Source: JAPLJC01 sp963697965 (GTDB lineage: Bacteria; Desulfobacterota; Desulfobaccia; Desulfobaccales; 0-14-0-80-60-11). From it: 64,000 nt of DNA. Positions 16,969 through 24,975 of this stretch are shown here, piece after piece. The stretch is from contig OY969108.1 in the NCBI GenBank assembly GCA_963697965.1, forward strand, positions 1,736,001-1,800,000. The letters are read 5' to 3'. Below the pieces are notes generated by a model, which was not told the origin of the DNA, made no database searches, and saw only the letters and a list, made by a program, of their open reading frames with translations. Numbering within the stretch: position 1 is the stretch's first letter; the number at the start of each line of letters is the position of its first letter. The translations under genes and the position numbers were made by a program.

Positions 16969-18015
16969 TCAGTCCCGCGTTCCCGCCAAATGGCCGCAGG
17001 CGGCGCCGATCTCCAGGCCGCGGCTCTCCCGGATCAGGACCGTATAATTAGAGGCTCGCAGGATCTCCTGAAACTCCAAAAGGCGTTCCCTGGAAGGCGG
17101 GGAGAAAGGCAGCCGGGGGTGGGGATTGAAGGGGATAAGGTTGATCTTGGCACGGAAGCCCTGGAGCAGCCGGGCCAGTTGCCGGGCCTGGTCCGGGGTA
17201 TCGTTCAGGCCTTGCAGCAGGACGTAGGCAAAGGTGATGCGCCGGTGCCGGGGCAGGGGGAAGCTCTTGCAGGCCGCCAGGAGTTCTGCCAGGGGATAGC
17301 GCCGGTTGACGGGCATGAGCCGGTCGCGGGTGCGGTCATCCGCGGCGTTTAAGGATACGGTGAGATTGGCCCGGGTCTCCAGCCCCAGGAGCGGGATCAA
17401 GGGGGCCAGTCCCACGGTGGACACGGTGATGCGCCGGGAGGAGAATTTGAGCCCCCAGGGCGCGGTGATCATGGTGAGGGCCTTGATCAATTGGGGAAAA
17501 TTGGCCAGGGGCTCCCCCATACCCATGAAGACCAGGTTGGTGAGGAGAGGGGAGAGGGCCTCCGGGAGTTTTTGGTTGAGGAGGCGCTGCACCGCCAGCA
17601 CCTGGCCGACGATCTCCCCGGCCGTAAGCTGTCGCACCAGGCCGCGCCGGGCCGTCAGGCAGAAGCGGCACCCCTGGGCGCAGCCGACCTGGGTGGACAG
17701 GCACAGGGTGTAATGGCCTTCCTCGGGGATGAGGACCGACTCCACCAGCGAGCCGTCTCCCAGGGCGAAGAGGAACTTCCGGCAACCGTCGGCGGCCTCC
17801 AGTTCCTGCTCCACCCGGAGCTGGCCGATGACCGCCCGCCGGGCCAGCTCCTCCCGGAAGCTCCGGGAGACGTCGGTCATCTCTTGAAAGTCGCAGACTC
17901 CCTTGTAGAGCCACTTGAGGAGCTGGCGGCCCCGGAAGGCCGGTTGGCCCCAAGCGGCCGTAAGCTGCTCCATGTCGCTAAGGGTAAATTCTTTCAGATC
18001 GATGGGGGGGGACAT
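16969..18015 (-). CDS. rlmN: 23S rRNA (adenine-2503-C2)-methyltransferase RlmN
   Basis: RlmN is a radical-SAM enzyme that methylates A2503 of 23S rRNA and A37 of some tRNAs. The 348-residue protein has the radical-SAM cluster motif CAQGCRFC (C112, C116, C119), the upstream CLSTQVG, the GMGEPLANF motif, and the C-terminal catalytic Cys in GAACGHL. The N-terminal helical domain (MEQLTAAWGQPAFRGRQLLK) is typical. Length fits. The ATG is followed upstream by a heptamer-period array. Confidence 0.96.
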   Translation of the reverse strand: MSPPIDLKEFTLSDMEQLTAAWGQPAFRGRQLLKWLYKGVCDFQEMTDVSRSFREELARRAVIGQLRVEQELEAADGCRKFLFALGDGSLVESVLIPEEGHYTLCLSTQVGCAQGCRFCLTARRGLVRQLTAGEIVGQVLAVQRLLNQKLPEALSPLLTNLVFMGMGEPLANFPQLIKALTMITAPWGLKFSSRRITVSTVGLAPLIPLLGLETRANLTVSLNAADDRTRDRLMPVNRRYPLAELLAACKSFPLPRHRRITFAYVLLQGLNDTPDQARQLARLLQGFRAKINLIPFNPHPRLPFSPPSRERLLEFQEILRASNYTVLIRESRGLEIGAACGHLAGTRD

Positions 18016-18023
18016 GGGAAGGA

Positions 18024-18350
18024 CAGTAGTCAGTAGTCAGTAGCCAGTAGTCAGTGAGCAGTGAGCAGTAATTAAAGTTAATTAGTAATCCGGTTTTGTG
18101 TAGGTGTAGTCAATCTATTTAAATATTATGCAATTCCAAGCACATGTGCTCAAGCAACACTATGCAGATACCGGCAATTTCAGTCTATTTGTCTAGTAAC
18201 GGAAAAATTCCTATATGCATGGGGTTCTAAGATCATCTTCACGTCCCGGATACTTATCTGTCAAATAAGTGGCATTTTGGCCCATAGTTACCAATATCTA
18301 ACCACTAACCACTGACTACTGGCTCCTGGCTTCTGAGTACTGACTACTGC
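18024..18350. repeat. Inverted pair of heptamer arrays flanking AT-rich spacer
   Basis: At 18024-18086 units of CAGTAGT type repeat every 7 bp; at 18295-18350 the complementary type (TACTGAC, CACTAAC) repeats in inverted orientation. The ~210-bp spacer between them is AT-rich and has no ORF. A similar inverted pair with nearly the same unit brackets 49504-49703. Confidence 0.65.
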
Positions 18351-18352
18351 TC

Positions 18353-18718
18353 TCAATGGCCCTTAGCCCGCTCCAGGGCTTCTTGCCGGGACTTGCAGCC
18401 AATGCACATGGTGGTCACCGGACGGGCGATGAGGCGTTTCTCGCTGATCTCACCCCCGCAAATCTCGCAGTGGCCATAGGTCCCGTCATCGATGCGTTCC
18501 ATGGCCTCCCGGATCTTGGTGATGAGCTTGCGTTCCCGGTCCCGAATCCTGAGGGTAAAATTGCGGTCGGTCTCCAGAGTGGCCCGGTCGGTGGGGTCAG
18601 GAAAGGGGGCCACCGCACCGGTCATCTCGGTCCTGGTCTTGTCGGCTTCCCCCAGGATCTCCTCGAGTCGCTCCTTTAAGAGGAGGCGATAAAATTCCAG
18701 ACGTTCCTCATTCATCAA
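18353..18718 (-). CDS. DksA/TraR-family zinc-finger transcription factor
   Basis: The 121-residue protein has a coiled-coil with the DPTDRA motif (the D-x-x-D-x-A tip of DksA-type proteins) and a C4 zinc finger CEIC-17 residues-CIGC near the C-terminus. DksA-type proteins bind RNA polymerase through the secondary channel and adjust promoter activity, often with ppGpp. The short length and single finger fit the general DksA/TraR family; whether it is the main DksA is unknown. It is followed 21 bp downstream by no gene on this strand except across the heptamer array to rlmN. Confidence 0.9.
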   Translation of the reverse strand: MMNEERLEFYRLLLKERLEEILGEADKTRTEMTGAVAPFPDPTDRATLETDRNFTLRIRDRERKLITKIREAMERIDDGTYGHCEICGGEISEKRLIARPVTTMCIGCKSRQEALERAKGH

Positions 18719-18739
18719 TCATACTCCGGCCATATCCAA

Positions 18740-19240
18740 TTAACTCGAGATTTCGCGGGGGGCCTGCGGCTGGTGGTAATCGCCGCTAGCTCCGCCGCTC
18801 TTTTCCAGCAAGAGCAACTCACCGATCACTAAGCCGCGATCCACCGCCTTGGACATATCGTAGATGGTAAGAGCAGCCACTGCCGCGGCGGTCAAGGCTT
18901 CCATCTCCACCCCGGTGCGGGCCTGGGTCTCGACCCGGGTCTGGATGCGCACCGCCCATTCCTGGGGTTCCAGGGTAAAATCGACCTCAACGAAGGCCAA
19001 CGGCAGGGAATGGCACAAGGGGATCAATTGAGCCGTGTTCTTGGCGGCCATGATGCCGGCAAGTCTGGCCGCCGCCCAAACATCGCCTTTGGGAAGGCGG
19101 CCGGCCTGGAGCAGGGGAAAGACCTTGGGACCCACGATGATGCGGCAGGCCGCACTGGCGCGGCGCCGGGTTTCGGCTTTATCGCCCACATTCACCATAC
19201 GCAGTTGCCCGGTCTCGTCCAGGTGGGTGAATTTACTCAT
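18740..19240 (-). CDS. moaC: Cyclic pyranopterin monophosphate synthase MoaC
   Basis: MoaC converts the MoaA product to cyclic pyranopterin monophosphate in molybdopterin synthesis. The 166-residue length fits. Motifs are clear: MVNVGDKAETRRRA near the N-terminus, KGDVWAAARLAGIMAAKNTAQL split in two, PLCHSLPL, then GVEMEALTAAAVAALTIYDM with the catalytic region and KAVDRGL. The gene overlaps dnaJ by 8 bp and lies 21 bp upstream of the dksA-like gene, so these genes likely form one operon. No other mo genes are in the window. Confidence 0.95.
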   Translation of the reverse strand: MSKFTHLDETGQLRMVNVGDKAETRRRASAACRIIVGPKVFPLLQAGRLPKGDVWAAARLAGIMAAKNTAQLIPLCHSLPLAFVEVDFTLEPQEWAVRIQTRVETQARTGVEMEALTAAAVAALTIYDMSKAVDRGLVIGELLLLEKSGGASGDYHQPQAPREISS

Positions 19241-20276
19241 GTCCTACCCCGGTGCGCTCCTCGTTTCCCAGGCTGGACCGCTCTCTGAACCGCTGATTCT
19301 GTCCAATCTGGAAGTCCTCGGCTGGGTTGACCACGATCTCCATTACCTGATCGCCCGGGACCCCTCGGGGTCCGCCGGGGGCTCCGGCTCCAGGGAAGCG
19401 GAAGACCCAGCCGCTCTGAGCGTCTTGGGGGAGCTCCACCGCCCGGTAGCCGTCCAAAGTGGGAACCAGGATGACCCCGCCCCGGGCCGCTTTGGCGCAG
19501 GAGACCCGCACCTGGCAATGGATATCATTGCCAATCCGGGTGAAGAAGTCATCCGGGGCCACATGAATGGCTACCTCCAGGTTTCCCGGTGGGCCGTTTT
19601 GAAAACCTGGCCCTCCCTCACCGTCGAGGCGCATGCGAGCGCCGTCGGGGATTCCCGGGGGAATGCGCAGCCGATAAGCCCGTTTGCCGGGAGTGGCGCC
19701 CCGGCCATGGCAATGATCGCAGGCCTGGTCGATAATCTGGCCGCTGCCGCCGCAGTGGGGGCAGTGCGGCCCGAAGCGCAGCATTCCCGGTCCGTAATAA
19801 GTGCGGCCGCAGCCCCGGCAGGCGGGGCAGGAGGCGTAGCTGCCCCCCGGCGCCAGACCGGTGCCCCGGCAGGGGCGGCAGGCAAAGTTGCGATCCACCT
19901 GGATTACCGCCTGGGTGCCGCGCAAGGCGGCCGCAAGGGAGATCTGCAAATCGTAGCGAAAGTCGGCCCCGGCAGACTGCCGCAAACGGGCCGGATTGCC
20001 TGCGATTCCAAAAAAGTCTTGAAACCACTCATCATCTTCAGGAAACCTGGGGCTCCTGAGATTTTGAGTGGCGCCTCGAGAGCGGCGGCGGGCTTGCTGG
20101 ATAGTCTCGTAAGCCTCCGCCAACTGCCGGAAGCGGAAAGCGGCCTCGGGATCGTCCGGGTGGTGGTCCGGATGGTGTTGGCGGGCCAAGGCCCGGTAGC
20201 GCCGGCGAACCTCTGCCAGGGGGGCGTTGGCGGCTATTCCCAGAATGCGGTAACAATTCCGGATAATCATGGTCAA
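19233..20276 (-). CDS. DnaJ-type chaperone with full zinc-finger region
   Basis: The 347-residue protein has an N-terminal J domain (YRILGIAANAPLAEVRRRYR, HPD motif in QHHPDHH), then no clear Gly/Phe linker, a four-motif zinc region (CRPCRGTG, CPACRGCG, CPHCGGSG, CDHCHGRG) and the C-terminal substrate-binding domains (GIPDGARMRLDGEGG, then PTLDG). This is a type I DnaJ, slightly short. It would stimulate DnaK ATPase. dnaK is not nearby, so it may be a second DnaJ. The gene sits between moaC (8-bp overlap) and an unknown gene upstream (4-bp overlap). Confidence 0.88.
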   Translation of the reverse strand: MTMIIRNCYRILGIAANAPLAEVRRRYRALARQHHPDHHPDDPEAAFRFRQLAEAYETIQQARRRSRGATQNLRSPRFPEDDEWFQDFFGIAGNPARLRQSAGADFRYDLQISLAAALRGTQAVIQVDRNFACRPCRGTGLAPGGSYASCPACRGCGRTYYGPGMLRFGPHCPHCGGSGQIIDQACDHCHGRGATPGKRAYRLRIPPGIPDGARMRLDGEGGPGFQNGPPGNLEVAIHVAPDDFFTRIGNDIHCQVRVSCAKAARGGVILVPTLDGYRAVELPQDAQSGWVFRFPGAGAPGGPRGVPGDQVMEIVVNPAEDFQIGQNQRFRERSSLGNEERTGVGHE

Positions 20277-20719
20277 TGTTGATCTGGCGTCTTTTCCGTC
20301 TCTGAGCCGGATATCAGTGCTTCCACCATTCCGGCCTTATCCGGGTCACCGGATAGCTCATAGGCTCGCAGGGCAAAGCGTAATTTTCCCAGTTCCTGGG
20401 CCCGCATTGCTAATCGCCGCCAGGTGGGCGGGTCCTGGGGAACCCTCAGCCGGGCCAGCAGGTAGGCGTCCCCTGTTTCCAGGGAGTGTTCCTTGATCTT
20501 CTCCAGTCCTGAGGAATCCTGGCACTTTTCGAAAAATGCCAGGGCGTCCTCCCACCAACCCAGGGCCAGAAACTTTTCGCCATACTCCCGGCAAGGTTCC
20601 GTTTTCAAATCCGGGTCATTCAGGAACTGCCATTTATTTAGGCAGCCGGGCACTCCCTGGGGCAGCACCCGGTTTGGCTGGGATGACTTGGACACCGATT
20701 TTCTCCGTTTATCTTTCAT
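20273..20719 (-). CDS. Uncharacterised helical protein upstream of dnaJ
   Basis: A 148-residue protein with a basic N-terminus (MKDKRRKSVSKSSQ) and a helical remainder (CREYGEKFLALGWWEDALAF, PPTWRRLAMRAQELGKLRFA, RAYELSGDPDKA) resembling short TPR-like hairpins. The stop codon overlaps the dnaJ start by 4 bp, which suggests translational coupling. I do not recognise the family; a co-chaperone role is only a guess from position. Confidence 0.6.
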   Translation of the reverse strand: MKDKRRKSVSKSSQPNRVLPQGVPGCLNKWQFLNDPDLKTEPCREYGEKFLALGWWEDALAFFEKCQDSSGLEKIKEHSLETGDAYLLARLRVPQDPPTWRRLAMRAQELGKLRFALRAYELSGDPDKAGMVEALISGSETEKTPDQH

Positions 20720-20982
20720 TTATAAAATATCTCCCCAGGCTTGTAAACCGCAATTTTCCGGGGAAGCTACCCCCGGCCCCGTCAACCCTGGAAATGGTTT
20801 GACTTTCGGCGGCGCATTGAGTAAGGTGAATCTACATTTTTAGCGCTGCCCGGCGGTCTTCCGCGCCGCCTGGGTCGAGGTTGAGGTGGCGCTCCTGCCA
20901 GAGGCACCCGCTCAGGGGGTCCAGAGGTTAGGCGGGGTTTAGAACGGTGAATCTGAAGAAGGACCTGCATCTCCTTTAAATC

Positions 20983-21615
20983 ATGATTAAATGGCTACTG
21001 GGACGGTTTCGCCGGGAACCGGGCCTGCTCAAGGCCACGGTCAAAATCGATTTTTACCCCCAGGACCAGGTGACCCCGCACATCTTCTGGCTCCGCAGCC
21101 AGGACCCGGAGGCCGACACCATTCCGGTGGTGGTTTACGTCTACGCCCGCATTTTGTTCGAATTAGCAGAGATGAACGAGGTCCGGGTAGCCCGGGAATT
21201 GATGACCTTTCTGGAACAGGTGTGCCAGCGGGTGCTGAGCAGCGAAGACCATCCCCGGCGCCCTCGCCTGCCGTTGGGGCAACTGCGTCTGGTGAACGAT
21301 CAGGCTCTGCCGGCCCTGCGCACCTATGAGCTGGATCTCTTCCAACTTCCGGCGGATGGTTACCGGGTAGAATATCGGGGCAGCCTGGGGAAAGAGGGGT
21401 ATTACCTGCCCGGCGCCTTTCTGGCCTTGCTGCAATCCTGCCTGGACCACCTGGGGGACCAGTCCCTCCGGCAACTGGCCAGCAGACTGGTCCGGCTCCA
21501 TGGCTACTACCGCCAGCGCCGGGATTTCTGGGATGGGGGGGCGCTGACCTCCGGGCCGGAGTACGCCATGGGCAAGAAAGAAATTGAACCGGAGCAGCCC
21601 GTGCCGGAGGTTTAA
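20983..21615 (+). CDS. Uncharacterised soluble protein, 210 residues
   Basis: No known family was recognised. The sequence mixes strands and helices (ATVKIDFYPQDQVTPHIFWL, PVVVYVYARILFELAEMNEV, RTYELDLFQLPADGYRVEY, GYYLPGAFLALLQSCLDHL). There is no signal peptide or TM helix. It is transcribed alone and diverges from the dnaJ group. A terminator with T6 lies at 21733-21756, about 115 bp downstream, past a pair of dispersed palindromes. Codon usage looks like that of neighbours, so it is probably a real gene. Confidence 0.6.
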   Translation: MIKWLLGRFRREPGLLKATVKIDFYPQDQVTPHIFWLRSQDPEADTIPVVVYVYARILFELAEMNEVRVARELMTFLEQVCQRVLSSEDHPRRPRLPLGQLRLVNDQALPALRTYELDLFQLPADGYRVEYRGSLGKEGYYLPGAFLALLQSCLDHLGDQSLRQLASRLVRLHGYYRQRRDFWDGGALTSGPEYAMGKKEIEPEQPVPEV

Positions 21616-21643
21616 GCCGGGCAAAATTTCGTATGGTCGACCC

Positions 21644-21719
21644 AGTAGGGGCGGGTTTAAAACCCGCCCCTACAACCACCATTTCGTAGGGGGCGCACAC
21701 ATGGGTGCGCCCCTACAAG
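21644..21719. repeat. Two adjacent GTAGGGGCG-type palindromes
   Basis: GTAGGGGCGGGTTTAAAACC and its complement form a 14-bp-arm palindrome at 21647-21675, followed at 21688-21719 by GTAGGGGGCGCAC...GTGCGCCCCTAC. Both belong to the palindrome family seen at 5327-5354, 8271-8317 and near 22660. Confidence 0.65.
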
Positions 21720-21732
21720 ACAGATTTTCTAG

Positions 21733-21756
21733 GGCGGCCTGGGCCGCCGCTTTTTT
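21733..21756 (+). terminator. Rho-independent terminator (plus strand)
   Basis: Stem GGCGGC-loop-GCCGCC followed by GC and TTTTTT. It lies downstream of the 210-residue unknown gene and would end its transcript. Confidence 0.7.
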
Positions 21757-21808
21757 GGGGCCAGGACACTGCGCCGCCAACCCTGCGTTCCTTAACCCCC
21801 GGGAAACT

Positions 21809-21832
21809 AAAAAGGCGGGCACAGCCCGCCCT
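21809..21832 (-). terminator. Rho-independent terminator (minus strand)
   Basis: On the minus strand GGCGGGC and GCCCGCC form a 7-bp stem with a 3-base loop followed by TTTTT. It lies 50 bp past the stop codon of the SHOCT-domain gene. Confidence 0.8.
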
Positions 21833-21882
21833 ATTTACTTATTGAAAGATCGGCTCCCGTCCTTCGAGTCTGATCCAGCTCC

Positions 21883-22461
21883 CTAGGCAGAGACCCTTTG
21901 CAGCAGGCTGGCCTTGAGGCGGTCGAATTCCTCGGCGCTGATCACCCCTTCGTCCCGCAGCCGCACAAATCCCTCCAATTCCTCCCGCAAGCGTTCGGGC
22001 GGCAGCCAGGGACGCATTTCTTCGGCCTCGGCCTCCAGGGTCAGGGGGCCGGCCAGGGCCAGGGAGCGGGGCCGCCCCGGCAGGGCCGCGGCCAGATTGT
22101 CGGCCCCGTGATAGCGCAAGGTGAAGGCGCCGTTGAGCAGGGAGATCTCCATGTTCTTGCCGTTCCTGGCCGCCTCCCGCATCAGGTCGTGAAATTCGCT
22201 CCCCTGAGCGGACATCCTGTTCATAGCCGTCCGCCACCAGCGGTAGAGGCGCCAGCCGATATAGGCGCACAGGACGGCAAAGCCGGCGAACAGCCAGGAG
22301 CTCATGCCCAGAAAGCTGGTGAGCCACACCAACAGGACAATGAGAATAAAGGGAATGGCAATGAGAAAGATCAGGAGGCTATAGAAGCTGGTCAGATTTC
22401 CCCAGGTGGAGATGGAGGCATCCGGGGGATCAGGCTTGAATCGATCAAAGAATTTACCCAT
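21883..22461 (-). CDS. Membrane protein with C-terminal SHOCT domain
   Basis: The 192-residue product has two TM helices (about residues 25-50, YSLLIFLIAIPFILIVLLVW, and 55-72, WLFAGFAVLCAYIGW), a middle region predicted to be a beta-rich cytoplasmic domain, and a C-terminal SHOCT motif (LRDEGVISAEEFDRLKASLL). SHOCT is a short domain often added to membrane and oligomeric proteins, with unknown role. It has its own terminator. The upstream region is free of genes for about 400 bp and carries palindromes. Confidence 0.75.
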   Translation of the reverse strand: MGKFFDRFKPDPPDASISTWGNLTSFYSLLIFLIAIPFILIVLLVWLTSFLGMSSWLFAGFAVLCAYIGWRLYRWWRTAMNRMSAQGSEFHDLMREAARNGKNMEISLLNGAFTLRYHGADNLAAALPGRPRSLALAGPLTLEAEAEEMRPWLPPERLREELEGFVRLRDEGVISAEEFDRLKASLLQRVSA

Positions 22462-22868
22462 CTGAGATAACCGGTTTTAAGTTTCGAATTCCAGGGGCGA
22501 CAGTGGCACAGGCTTCCAGCCTGTGGACGGGTCGCCCGGTTTCGACTATCGAGAAAAGTTGTTTCTTACCACATTTAATAATCTAAAGATAACCACTTTT
22601 TTCCTGATTTGCAAGGAAAGCGCCCGCCGGGAGACAGTCAATCTCCTCTCCCCTAGCCGTAGGGGCTGGGTTTCCCCGCCCGGGCAAACCCACAGGCCAG
22701 AGGCCTGTGCCACTGAGATGCCGCCCCTACCAGCGGGGCTAGGGTTAGGCTGAGGGGGAATTAATCACTGGCTCCCGGTATCCACAAATGAGAATTGCCG
22801 CGTGGGCACTGCCCTCTTTAAATGAACCTTATCGCTCTTGAACCCTCTCACAGAAAATCTACCTCCCC
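22462..22868. repeat. Gene-free region with dispersed palindromes
   Basis: About 400 bases without a gene. It holds CACAGGC/GCCTGTG palindromes at 22505-22525 and 22690-22709 and a partial GTAGGGGC-type palindrome near 22660-22685. GTGGGCACTGCCC near 22802 is part of another family. No promoter is obvious. Confidence 0.55.
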
Positions 22869-24287
22869 TTAGCCCGCCCCGAAAAAGGCCCGGTAGGCCT
22901 TGAAGGTCATGTAGAGGTCGGCCTTGGAGCCCACCTCGAAGGGGGAATGCATGGAAAGCAACGGGGTGCCGCAGTCGATGATCTCCAGGCCGTGGACGGC
23001 CAGGAACTTGGCGATGGTGCCGCCCCCGCCTTCATCCACCTTGCCCAACTGACCTGCCTGCCAGATGACCCCGTGCTCATTAAAGACCTTGCGGAGCCAG
23101 GCCACATACTCGGCGTTGGCGTCGCTGGTGGAATACTTGCCGCCGCTGCCGCCGTACTTGCTGAGCCCCACCCCGTAGCCCAGACGGGCGGCGTTGCGCT
23201 TTTCAGAGACTTCGAGCCAGTCCGGGTCCAGGGCCCCGGTGACGTCGGCGGAAATGGCCCGGGAGGCCATCAGCACCCGGCGCCGGCCTTGGGGGCTTTC
23301 CCCCCGGCTCTCCAGGAGCAGTTCCACTATCTCTTCCAGGAGGCAGCTCCTGGCGGAAGTATTACCATCGGACCCAGTTTCCTCCTTGTCATAGAACAGG
23401 GCCACGCAGGTGTGCTCCGGCTCTTCAAGGTCCAGGGCCGCCGCCAGTTCGGCGTAGGCGCAGGCCCGGTCATCCTGGCCGTAAGCCCCCACCAGACTGC
23501 GGTCCCACCCGAGGTCCCGGGCCGGGCCCGCGGGCACAATTTCCACCTCGGCGCTGGTGAAGTCTTCTTCGTTGATGCCGTAGCGCTCTTCCAGGAGTTT
23601 CAGAAAGTGCAGTTTGAAGCGCTCTTTGGTCTCGGCATTCCCCAAGGGCAGAGTGCCCACCAGGACATTGAGCTTTTCACCCTCGAAGGCGTCGGACACC
23701 TTCTTTTCCATTTGGGCCTTGCGCGCCAGATGGGGCAGCAGGTCCAGCACCGTGAACACCGGGTCCGCCGGGTCTTCGCCGATATTAAGGTCCACGCTGG
23801 CGCCGTCGGCCTTGAGGACGACCCCGTGAACGGCCAGGGGCCGGGTCAGCCATTGGTATTTCTTGATGCCCCCGTAATAGTGGGTTTTTAGAAAGGTAAG
23901 GTCCGTGTCCTCATAAAGGGGATAGGGCTTCAGGTCCAGGCGGGGGGAGTCGATATGCGAGGCCACCAATCGCAGCCCGGAGCTGAGCGGCCTTTTGCCC
24001 TGGACCACCAGGGCGATGCTCTTGCCCCTATAATTATAATAACCCCTGGGACTCGGGGTCCGGGAGTTGAGGTCCGTAAAGCCTCGGGCCTGGGCCTGGC
24101 GCACGATCTCCTGGACCGCCTCCCGCTCGGTCTTGGCCCGGTCCAGAAAGGCCTTGTAAGGGTCGGCGTAGGCAAAGATAGCCGCCAGTTCGCCGGCATC
24201 CACCCGGTCCCATACCAGCCTGGGGGTTATCGCCAGGCGCTCCCGTAATTGCTTAAATTCATCTTTTTCTTTTTCTTCGACTGCCAT
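22869..24287 (-). CDS. M18-family aminopeptidase
   Basis: The 472-residue protein is a metallo-aminopeptidase of family M18 (aspartyl aminopeptidase/aminopeptidase I). Metal-binding motifs are visible: ASHIDSPRLDLKP near residue 108 with the His-Asp pair, DKEETGSDGNTSA near 300 with paired Glu, and a C-terminal CGTPLLSMHSPFEVGS carrying the last His. It would remove N-terminal acidic or neutral residues from peptides in the cytoplasm, in a large oligomer. Length is somewhat above that of E. coli-like relatives but fits the bacterial M18 group. Confidence 0.92.
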   Translation of the reverse strand: MAVEEKEKDEFKQLRERLAITPRLVWDRVDAGELAAIFAYADPYKAFLDRAKTEREAVQEIVRQAQARGFTDLNSRTPSPRGYYNYRGKSIALVVQGKRPLSSGLRLVASHIDSPRLDLKPYPLYEDTDLTFLKTHYYGGIKKYQWLTRPLAVHGVVLKADGASVDLNIGEDPADPVFTVLDLLPHLARKAQMEKKVSDAFEGEKLNVLVGTLPLGNAETKERFKLHFLKLLEERYGINEEDFTSAEVEIVPAGPARDLGWDRSLVGAYGQDDRACAYAELAAALDLEEPEHTCVALFYDKEETGSDGNTSARSCLLEEIVELLLESRGESPQGRRRVLMASRAISADVTGALDPDWLEVSEKRNAARLGYGVGLSKYGGSGGKYSTSDANAEYVAWLRKVFNEHGVIWQAGQLGKVDEGGGGTIAKFLAVHGLEIIDCGTPLLSMHSPFEVGSKADLYMTFKAYRAFFGAG

Positions 24288-24643
24288 GGTTGCATCCCCT
24301 TTATGCGAGTTAAGCCCCTCCGATCTCGAACCTTAGCAATAAAATTAATAACAATTCCAATTGTAATTAATCATGCAATGATGAAAACACCTGCGCCAAG
24401 TCTTGGACCTCCGGAGGGCTTTTTGACGTTTAGAAGGTACGGGAGACCTTACCCAGGCGAATAAGATTTGACATTCCCGGTGATTATGCCTCCTAGTGGG
24501 TTATTTTTCTATATATTTTAACCGCCATTACCTTTAAAATAGTATCCGGATGCTCTAAAGCGGCAGGCAGCCCTTAATTCATAACACGAAATTCTGGGGG
24601 AGACAACGGGAGCTGCTCAATCCCCGAGCGCAGGCGGTATCGC
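24288..24643. other. AT-richer gene-free region
   Basis: About 350 bases between the aminopeptidase gene and tRNA-Leu. It contains CCTCCGGAGG followed by GCTTTTT near 24400-24416, a weak terminator-like site, and a possible promoter (TTGACA at 24468 with TCCTAG 17 bp on). No ORF with protein-like content was seen. Confidence 0.35.
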
Positions 24644-24672
24644 TTGACTTGGAGAGGGAAAGTAAATAAATT
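24644..24672 (+). promoter_or_regulatory. Likely sigma-70 promoter for tRNA-Leu
   Basis: TTGACT at 24644-24649, a 17-bp spacer, and TAAATT at 24667-24672. The tRNA begins 15 bases after the -10 box. Confidence 0.55.
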
Positions 24673-24686
24673 TATCTGGAGAACCG

Positions 24687-24767
24687 GCGAGAGTGGCGGA
24701 ATCAGGCAGACGCACTGGATTTAGGTTCCAGCGGGCAACCGTGGGGGTTCGAGTCCCCCCTCTCGCA
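24687..24767 (+). tRNA. tRNA-Leu (anticodon UAG)
   Basis: A 7-bp acceptor stem (GCGAGAG with CTCTCGC), D arm, anticodon stem CTGGA/TCCAG with loop TTTAGGT (anticodon TAG), a short variable arm CGG-GCAA-CCG and a T arm GGGGG-TTCGAGT-CCCCC. The variable arm marks a class II tRNA, and the anticodon reads CUN leucine codons. The CCA end is not encoded. Confidence 0.93.
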
Positions 24768-24924
24768 CGCCCTGCGGGGGAGGCCGGGCCTGGTCACCAA
24801 CCCGCCTGCGCCGCCAATTCTTGACAACTTTTTGGGATAGTCAGGCAGCGGCCTGCGGCGTTCACTAAAGAGATGAGCAATTACGCCTGGTTGGGGTGCG
24901 CAGGACGCACCCTGCTTGCAGACC

Positions 24925-24953
24925 TTGAACTTTGAACTTTGAACTTTGAACTC
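24925..24953. repeat. Heptamer-period array (TTGAACT)
   Basis: Four units of TTGAACT lie upstream of tig. Inverted relatives occur between tRNA-Val and tRNA-Asp. Confidence 0.65.
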
Positions 24954-24975
24954 TTTTGAGCAGAGAGATGAGACG

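Noticed and set aside
22947..23891. 314-codon ORF opposite the M18 aminopeptidase gene
   Set aside because: Antisense shadow with Gly/Val/Gln-rich content; no domain.
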